Shown here piece by piece: positions 53,666-58,453 of a stretch of DNA of 58,453 nt; the first letter of the stretch is position 1, and the number at the start of each line of letters is the position of its first letter. The position numbers and the translations under genes are program-made. The notes under the pieces were generated by a model that ran no database searches, was not told where the DNA came from, and worked only from the letters and a program-made list of their open reading frames with translations. The stretch spans positions 1-58,453 of the forward strand of contig JBLSDE010000009.1 of assembly GCA_052315315.1 (NCBI GenBank), written 5' to 3'. Source of the stretch: Cuniculiplasma sp052315315. GTDB taxonomy: Archaea; Thermoplasmatota; Thermoplasmata; Thermoplasmatales; Thermoplasmataceae.

Positions 53666-54546
53666 TTCTTAAGACCCCCTACAATTTCCCTTATAACCAT
53701 AACCATCCTTTCCGAATCATTTGGCAGATTTACTCTGCCATAATCAAAGCCACTTTCTTTTACCTTTGCACCGAAAAGTCTGTCCAGATCATATAAAACT
53801 TCCAGGTGATCGTAAATGAAACCAATAGGCACTGTGATAATTCTTTTAAAGTCCTTTTGAGATATCTCCTTTAGCCTTACGTAAACCGATGGTTCCAGCC
53901 ACACCTTTCCATAGGATCCACGACTCTGAAATGCAAAAGACCAGTGTTCAATGGAAGCCCTCTGACATATTTCGGCTGCCATTATAACAAGATTTCCGTA
54001 ATAGTCCTTTTCCATCGACACTTCGTGTGGGAGGCTGTGGGCAGTGAAGAGAAACAGATCACCATCCTGCTTTGATGATTTACATTCATCTGTCCAGTAT
54101 TCAATCAAACTGGTTTTATCGCTAAATCCATTTATAAATTTAATATTTCCATTGAAACCAGCCTGACCAAGATAGGAAGTGAATGGTTTCACATAACTAT
54201 CCATTACGCTCCCATTCTTTATTGGAAAAAGTGGAATTGCATAAACTGCTTCGTAGGAACCATCAGCGATTCTGAGGGCAATATCCTTAAGGGATGGCTT
54301 CCAGTGCTTGAATGACAGAAATACGTCAACACTACTATCATTGAAACTATCCCTGACCTTTCTCTCAAGATTTCTCAGGATTCCAGTAGATGGTGAGATG
54401 TAATTGAAAGTTGAGTATTTTGCCTCGGTTTCCCTTATAGCATAATCTGGAGGTTCCCTCCCACCATAAACATCCCTCAAGTATTCCATTATATCTCCCT
54501 TTGAATCCGGGCTCCCATATCCCATTAGAACAATTGCTTCCTTCAT
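53662..54546 (-). CDS. hemH: Ferrochelatase
   Basis: Inserts iron into a porphyrin. The 294-aa protein has the catalytic His170 in FTAHSLPHEVS, the conserved FQSRGSYGKVWLEPSV and the acidic Glu249 in PIGFIYDHLEVLYDLD. The N-terminal LMGYGSPDS is typical. Whether it uses protoporphyrin or coproporphyrin cannot be told from the sequence. It overlaps hemE by 4 nt, so both haem genes are coupled. Confidence 0.92.
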   Translation of the reverse strand: MKEAIVLMGYGSPDSKGDIMEYLRDVYGGREPPDYAIRETEAKYSTFNYISPSTGILRNLERKVRDSFNDSSVDVFLSFKHWKPSLKDIALRIADGSYEAVYAIPLFPIKNGSVMDSYVKPFTSYLGQAGFNGNIKFINGFSDKTSLIEYWTDECKSSKQDGDLFLFTAHSLPHEVSMEKDYYGNLVIMAAEICQRASIEHWSFAFQSRGSYGKVWLEPSVYVRLKEISQKDFKRIITVPIGFIYDHLEVLYDLDRLFGAKVKESGFDYGRVNLPNDSERMVMVIREIVGGLKN

Positions 54547-55520
54547 AATTTTACACTCCTCACAGCTTTCGTTAAATTTATTACCTGATTTGGGTCTGTA
54601 CCAGGAAGGATTCCATGACCCAGATTAAAAATATAATTATTTTTTGATTTCATAGAATTTACGATTTCCTTTGCACTTCTGATAGCCTCCTCAGGTGAAT
54701 ACAGGATAAGGGATGGATCAAGATTTCCCTGCAGGCCCTCTTTCATCCATGTAAGATTTCCAAGATTTATCCGCCAGTCCAAGGATAAAAAATCTGCCTC
54801 TGATTTTCTCAGCACATCTGTTATCCCGGATGTCATGGTGGAAAAATATATTCCCTTTACGTTCATTTTTTTAATCAGCCTAAATATGGGTGATACATAT
54901 TTTCTGATTATTTCTTCCGAAAACTTTGGATCAAGATAACCAATCCAGCTATCAAATATCTGAATTGCATCGGCCCCCGCTTCAATTTGCATCTTAACAT
55001 CTTCCTGAATCAATGAAGAAATTTTTTCCAGAATGGCGTGGGAAACCTGGTTTTTTGTATATATATCCCGGCGGGCATCAGCCATATCTTTGGCCCTATT
55101 ATTGAACAAATATGTGAATATGGTAAATGGCGCACCGGCGAACCCTATAATTGGTATATCCTGATGTTCCTTCTTATATGCCTCAATGGACCTGGCCGCC
55201 TTTGAAATATACTGACTTCTTTCATCTCCAGTTTGAGATAAAACAGGCCCTTTCCCTTCTACATATTCAATAGAATAACCTAGATTTTCCATTGGTATTA
55301 CGATATCGGAAAAAATAATTGCAGCATCAACCCCCAGTATCCTCGCAGCATCATAAGAAATCTTACTTGCAATGGCTGGATCTGAACATATCTGATTTAT
55401 TGTGACCTTTTCCCTTAATTCCCTGTATTCCCTCAGGAACCTCCCTGCCTGTCTCATATACCACACGGGAACTGACTGGTGCGGTTCATTTTCAAGAGCA
55501 AGTAAAAAATTATTTCCTAT
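54543..55520 (-). CDS. hemE: Uroporphyrinogen decarboxylase with a non-standard start (ATA)
   Basis: Decarboxylates uroporphyrinogen III to coproporphyrinogen III. The conserved N-terminus NNFLLALENE...VPVWYMRQAGRFLREYREL is in frame from codon 3 of the proposed start. No ATG, GTG or TTG precedes it; the next in-frame stop upstream is only about 22 codons before ATA. The first standard start (GTG at 55466) falls at Val of VWYMRQAGR and would remove 18 conserved residues. ATA at 55520-55518 overlaps the asnS stop as TGATA, the position where TGATG is expected. Further motifs: FAGAPFTIF and IQIFDSWIG. Confidence 0.85.
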   Translation of the reverse strand: MGNNFLLALENEPHQSVPVWYMRQAGRFLREYRELREKVTINQICSDPAIASKISYDAARILGVDAAIIFSDIVIPMENLGYSIEYVEGKGPVLSQTGDERSQYISKAARSIEAYKKEHQDIPIIGFAGAPFTIFTYLFNNRAKDMADARRDIYTKNQVSHAILEKISSLIQEDVKMQIEAGADAIQIFDSWIGYLDPKFSEEIIRKYVSPIFRLIKKMNVKGIYFSTMTSGITDVLRKSEADFLSLDWRINLGNLTWMKEGLQGNLDPSLILYSPEEAIRSAKEIVNSMKSKNNYIFNLGHGILPGTDPNQVINLTKAVRSVKL

Positions 55521-56809
55521 CAGGGTCTCAGCCTTCTGATAGTTCTTGGGTATGGTATGGCCTTCTTTATGTTATCAAGATGCATGATCCACATTGCCAG
55601 TCTGTCTAATCCCAATCCAAATCCTGAATGGGGAATGCTTCCGTACCTTCTCAGATCGAGATACCAATAGTAATCCTCTTCCCTCAGGCCGTTATCCTTA
55701 ATCCTCTGTCTGAGCTCTTCCAGATCCCATATTCTTTCCCCTCCACCAATAACTTCTCCATATCCTTCGGGTGCAAGAAGATCATGGCACAGAATTACCT
55801 TGGGATTTGAAGGGTCTGGTCTGTGATAAAATGTCTTAAGTTCTGCTGGAAAGTGGGTTATGAAAAGAGGTGTCTTAAAGTTGGACATTATCTTTCTCTC
55901 TTCGTCAGCCCCAAGATCGTCTCCATACTTCAATGGCATACCCAACGAATCTGACTTATCTATAAGTTCCTGGTATGTCATCCTTTTAAATGGCTTTAGG
56001 CTCTCCCTTAAGTCGTCTATATTTCTTCCCATGATCTGAAGATCTTCGGCATTTGTATCGATCACTTTTCTCACTATATATTGGATCATTCTCTCTTCGA
56101 TATCCATCATCTCCTCATTACCGATCCATGCCACTTCACCCTCGGCATGCCAGTATTCAGTCAGATGCCTCCATGTTCTGCTCTTTTCGGCTCTGAAGCT
56201 TGGAGAGATAGTAAACACTTTTTCCAGAGAGTAAATAAATGTTTCAAGATAAAACTGCGAACTCTGTGTCAGAAATGCTTCCTCCCCGAAGAATGGTACC
56301 TTGAAAAGTGTCGATCCACCCTCAGTTGCGGTGGAGACCATCATTGGAGGCTGTACCTGATAATATCCCTCCTCGTAGAAGAAATCTGCAAATGCCTTGA
56401 ATATAGTAGATCTTATTTTCAAAATAGAGGTAAATTCCCTGCTCCTTATCCACAGATGTCTGTTATCAAGCTCAAATTCCTCAGATATGTCCTTTGAAAC
56501 TGGAAAGTTCTGATTTCTGCAATAAATGTTGAAATCCGAGATGGTTAATTCATAACCAGTGATGGCTCTGTCGTCCTTCCTTATTTTCCCCTTTATGGAC
56601 AGGCTGCTTTCAATAGTCAGGGAGGAAAGTGTTTTAAACCTTTCTTCACCAAGGTCTTCAACCTTTCCAACACACTGTATAATATTTGTTGAATCTCTCA
56701 ATATTACAAAACACATCTTGGCCGTTGATCTTATTCTGTACACCCATCCTCTTATTTCAACTTCGTTACCGATAAGCTGATCGGTTAGGGTTGAAGAAAC
56801 ACTTTGCAT
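55520..56809 (-). CDS. asnS: Asparaginyl-tRNA synthetase
   Basis: A class IIb synthetase of 429 aa. The N-terminal OB-fold is VEIRGWVYRIRSTAKMCFVILRD. Motif 2 lies in SPSFRAEKSRTWRHLTEYWHAEGEVAW and motif 3 in PHSGFGLGLDRLAMWIM. HRPDPSNPKVILCHDLLAPEGYGEVIGGGERIWD points to asparagine rather than aspartate specificity. It follows the DUF309 gene by 21 nt and its TGA stop overlaps the hemE start. Confidence 0.93.
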   Translation of the reverse strand: MQSVSSTLTDQLIGNEVEIRGWVYRIRSTAKMCFVILRDSTNIIQCVGKVEDLGEERFKTLSSLTIESSLSIKGKIRKDDRAITGYELTISDFNIYCRNQNFPVSKDISEEFELDNRHLWIRSREFTSILKIRSTIFKAFADFFYEEGYYQVQPPMMVSTATEGGSTLFKVPFFGEEAFLTQSSQFYLETFIYSLEKVFTISPSFRAEKSRTWRHLTEYWHAEGEVAWIGNEEMMDIEERMIQYIVRKVIDTNAEDLQIMGRNIDDLRESLKPFKRMTYQELIDKSDSLGMPLKYGDDLGADEERKIMSNFKTPLFITHFPAELKTFYHRPDPSNPKVILCHDLLAPEGYGEVIGGGERIWDLEELRQRIKDNGLREEDYYWYLDLRRYGSIPHSGFGLGLDRLAMWIMHLDNIKKAIPYPRTIRRLRP

Positions 56810-56830
56810 ACACCCTCATTCATTCAATAA

Positions 56831-57337
56831 TTAAATATTTGATTGAATCAACTTCTCTATTGATCTCCACTGTTCTTCAGAAATTTTCACCGGATATTGA
56901 TAAGACATATGACTCCCAAGGAGTTCCACGAAATCCTTCATATTTCTATCTATGATATTTTTTGATGTTTCCCTCTGACCCATTTGCCATTTAATCTGGG
57001 AAATCACAAGCTGTATGAATATCCATAGTTTCTTCTTTTCTGCACCCTTAGAGATCTTCCATATGCCCTCTAAAATATCATGAACTTCCCAATAGGCCTC
57101 TTCATCCCATAACCTTTTTAAAATATTCATTTTGGACTCTGGGTTTATAATGCAATTAAGATTCTCAGGAATATCTATTCGAAAAGAAAGATGCATAACA
57201 ATCTCAAACTCTTCATGTGACAGTTCCTGGTGAAAATCTCCCTCTAAACAGTAGGTTCTCTGGCGCCATATCACCTTTTTACTGTTAAAAAATGATTTGA
57301 CTTCACTTTCCGTGGGAAAAAGTGCAAGGATTCGCAA
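56831..57337 (-). CDS. DUF309-domain protein
   Basis: 168 aa. The helical DUF309 core is RLWDEEAYWEVHDILEGIWKISKGAEKKKLWIFIQLVISQIKWQMGQ near residues 74-120. The N-terminal 70 residues are not recognised. The start is a TTG; no ATG or GTG occurs at that end. It begins one base after the stop of the preceding gene. The family's biochemical role is unknown. It probably belongs to the transcript that continues into asnS and the haem genes. Confidence 0.8.
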   Translation of the reverse strand: MRILALFPTESEVKSFFNSKKVIWRQRTYCLEGDFHQELSHEEFEIVMHLSFRIDIPENLNCIINPESKMNILKRLWDEEAYWEVHDILEGIWKISKGAEKKKLWIFIQLVISQIKWQMGQRETSKNIIDRNMKDFVELLGSHMSYQYPVKISEEQWRSIEKLIQSNI

Positions 57338-57338
57338 A

Positions 57339-57941
57339 TTAGAATATGCTCCCGAGATCGTTGGCTCTCAGATCATCCACCATTAATCTTGGTATTCCGA
57401 TATCAACAAGGTACCCCCAGCCTGTGATCACGCCTCTTGCTATTGCCACATTTATTATCTCTTCCAGTGGCACAAAGTATGTATCTGGAGCATACTTACT
57501 ACCAAGTAGCCATGGGGGATAGTCAAAGTATTCCTTAAACATCCCCGGAACAACACTCACCAGAGTATCTCTCAGAATTCCTGATATGTGAGGGTTATAA
57601 TTCCATTTTTTAATCTTGGAATATGAAAATTCCGGTGATGGCGTATAAACCTTCCATCTGACGCCATAAAGATCAATTTCACCTTCATACCTGGCAGTTC
57701 CACCGAAGTCATTCTCCATTATCTGCCTGAGATTTTCAGGCTTACCATTGACCTTGTTTATGAGACTTAATTCTCCCTTTCTCCTGTCGGAAATAAGTTC
57801 TTCAATGATGTGAGCCAGTATGTTTATTTCATCCGTTGATAACTCCTCATCATTTTCAATCTGATCAAGAATTATGAGCAACTCCTCAATGGATGAGTCC
57901 CACAATTTTCCCATATAGTAATCAGATTTATTAAGTGACAT
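57339..57941 (-). CDS. Conserved hypothetical protein
   Basis: About 200 aa from the ATG at 57941; a TTG at 57959 also leads the frame. It is a soluble protein with an acidic helical N-terminus (SIEELLIILDQIENDEELSTDEINILAH). The C-terminus is a mixed region (RYEGEIDLYGVRWKVYTPSPE, LEEIINVAIARGVITGWGYLVDIGIPRLMVDDL). No family was recognised. It is the first gene of the minus-strand run through DUF309, asnS, hemE, hemH and the EF-like gene. A TTTTTAAAT box on the minus strand near 57976 may be its promoter. Confidence 0.65.
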   Translation of the reverse strand: MSLNKSDYYMGKLWDSSIEELLIILDQIENDEELSTDEINILAHIIEELISDRRKGELSLINKVNGKPENLRQIMENDFGGTARYEGEIDLYGVRWKVYTPSPEFSYSKIKKWNYNPHISGILRDTLVSVVPGMFKEYFDYPPWLLGSKYAPDTYFVPLEEIINVAIARGVITGWGYLVDIGIPRLMVDDLRANDLGSIF

Positions 57942-58105
57942 ATACCTACATTCAAACAAAGAAATGGAACTATTTAAAAATAACTACAATTTTTCCTACT
58001 TTTAATTCAAGTAATTTTTACAGAATGATAGTATCCCGAATTTTGTGTAAGAACAAATGAAAGAACTCCATCAACAATGGATAAATTTCATGAAACATAA
58101 AAGGA

Positions 58106-58133
58106 TGCCTCCTAAGAACAACCCAAGGAGGCA
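58106..58133 (+). promoter_or_regulatory. Stem-loop covering the transposase ribosome-binding site (right copy)
   Basis: TGCCTCCT (58106-58113) and AGGAGGCA (58126-58133) form a perfect 8-bp stem around a 12-nt loop. The 3' arm contains the AAGGAGG Shine-Dalgarno sequence (58125-58131), 9 nt before the ATG. A transcript entering from outside would fold and hide this site. Confidence 0.7.
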
Positions 58134-58140
58134 ATGAATA

Positions 58141-58453
58141 ATGGAAGAGTTTGATAAAAAGATATCGGAGAGTGTAAGGAAGACAGTGAAGGAGTTCATG
58201 GAATCTCTCATGAAGGGAGAGATACAGGCATACCTTGAAGAGAATAACGGATCAAGGAATGGATATTATGAGAGAGACCTAGGAACAAGATACGGAAAGA
58301 TCAATGATCTCAGAATTCCAAGGGATCGAAATAACGAATTCCAGACAGCTTTATTTGAGAAATACCAGCGTAATGTTGGTATTGATGATCTTGTTGTATC
58401 CATGTATTCAAAGGGAATATCAACAAGGAAGATGGCTGAAATACTTGAAGAAC
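58141..58453 (+). CDS. IS256-family (Mutator-type) transposase, partial
   Basis: The first 104 codons are present. The start of the Mutator-type transposase is recognisable: an N-terminal helical stretch (ESVRKTVKEFMESLMKGEI), then NGYYERDLGTRYGKINDLRIPRDRN, FQTALFEKY and the segment DDLVVSMYSKGISTRKMAEILEE. The catalytic DDE residues lie beyond the window edge. The ATG is preceded by AAGGAGG, unlike most genes here that appear leaderless. Confidence 0.93.
   Translation, partial: MEEFDKKISESVRKTVKEFMESLMKGEIQAYLEENNGSRNGYYERDLGTRYGKINDLRIPRDRNNEFQTALFEKYQRNVGIDDLVVSMYSKGISTRKMAEILEE

Larger units (their letters stand above)
58027..58453 (+). mobile_element. IS256-family element, right copy, 5' part
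   Basis: The element begins with GATAGTATCCCGAATTTTGTG at 58027, the same terminus that closes the left copy at 140. It carries the leader, the hairpin and the first 313 nt of the transposase, then runs off the window. The IS256/Mutator family assignment comes from the transposase sequence. Confidence 0.92.

Noticed and set aside
1..58453. A composite transposon carrying 57.9 kb between the two IS copies
   Set aside because: The content is ordinary housekeeping chromosome (tRNA synthetases, smc, haem and NAD genes). Inverted IS copies are better explained as two independent insertions or an inversion boundary.

Overview
The window is a 58.5 kb stretch of AT-rich, densely packed archaeal chromosome. 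The gene content is euryarchaeal: Smc/ScpA/ScpB, RadB, FEN-1 with a C-terminal PCNA-binding motif, archaeal NMN adenylyltransferase, archaeal-type prolyl- and asparaginyl-tRNA synthetases and tRNase Z. Many first-in-operon genes have a TATA-like box about 25-28 nt before the start codon, so their transcripts are probably leaderless. Together with the tyrosine-degradation operon, ferrochelatase and the free-methionine sulfoxide reductase, this suggests a member of the Thermoplasmatales (Ferroplasma/Cuniculiplasma/Thermoplasma type). That assignment is inference from gene content. No rRNA, tRNA or CRISPR array was seen.

Layout. 1-140 and 58027-58453 are the 5' ends of two inverted copies of one IS256-family element, with transposases pointing outwards, so the window is the interval between two IS copies. 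219-3735: cyclophilin, then a minus-strand cysS-pncA-pncB operon (cysteinyl-tRNA and NAD salvage). 4122-6838: a three-gene module of helical protein, SPFH/zinc-ribbon protein and zinc-ribbon protein. 6839-11969: hydrolase, glycosyltransferase, CoA-disulfide-reductase-like enzyme, histidine phosphatase and a J-domain protein. 12143-17092: membrane and surface proteins, an ACT-like protein and a TauE/SafE exporter. 17303-21840: a PPC-domain protein and a four-gene homogentisate operon (hppD, FAH family, hmgA, maleylacetate-reductase-like Fe-ADH) with a palindrome over its promoter. 22340-28008: pilin-like protein, YyaL-type thioredoxin protein, histidine phosphatase, MFS carrier, fRMsr and PP2C phosphatase. 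28264-31804: an RND/MMPL transporter divergent from a double-HTH Lrp-like regulator. 31805-32209: an intergenic stretch that may encode a small RNA. 32210-37610: aminotransferase, anchored protein, nadM, M20 peptidase and MFS carrier. 37739-41526: proS, HAD phosphatase, radB, fen1. 41515-47575 (minus): smc, scpA, two halves of a membrane-anchored Cas4-like nuclease, tyrS. 47640-52759: CcdC-like protein, tRNase Z, NCS1 permease, scpB, purD. 52754-57941 (minus): unknown gene, DUF309 gene, asnS, hemE, hemH and a GTPase-less EF-Tu/SelB-like protein.

Three points stand out. First, hemE has no ATG, GTG or TTG in front of its conserved N-terminus. Its natural start lies in TGATA, where the asnS stop overlaps an ATA codon. 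Second, a Cas4-like nuclease is split into two adjacent genes inside the smc-scpA operon; each half has one membrane segment at the split, and all expected catalytic and iron-sulfur residues are present. Third, the homogentisate operon has a maleylacetate-reductase-like enzyme where a maleylacetoacetate isomerase would be expected, which suggests a glutathione-free reductive variant of tyrosine degradation.
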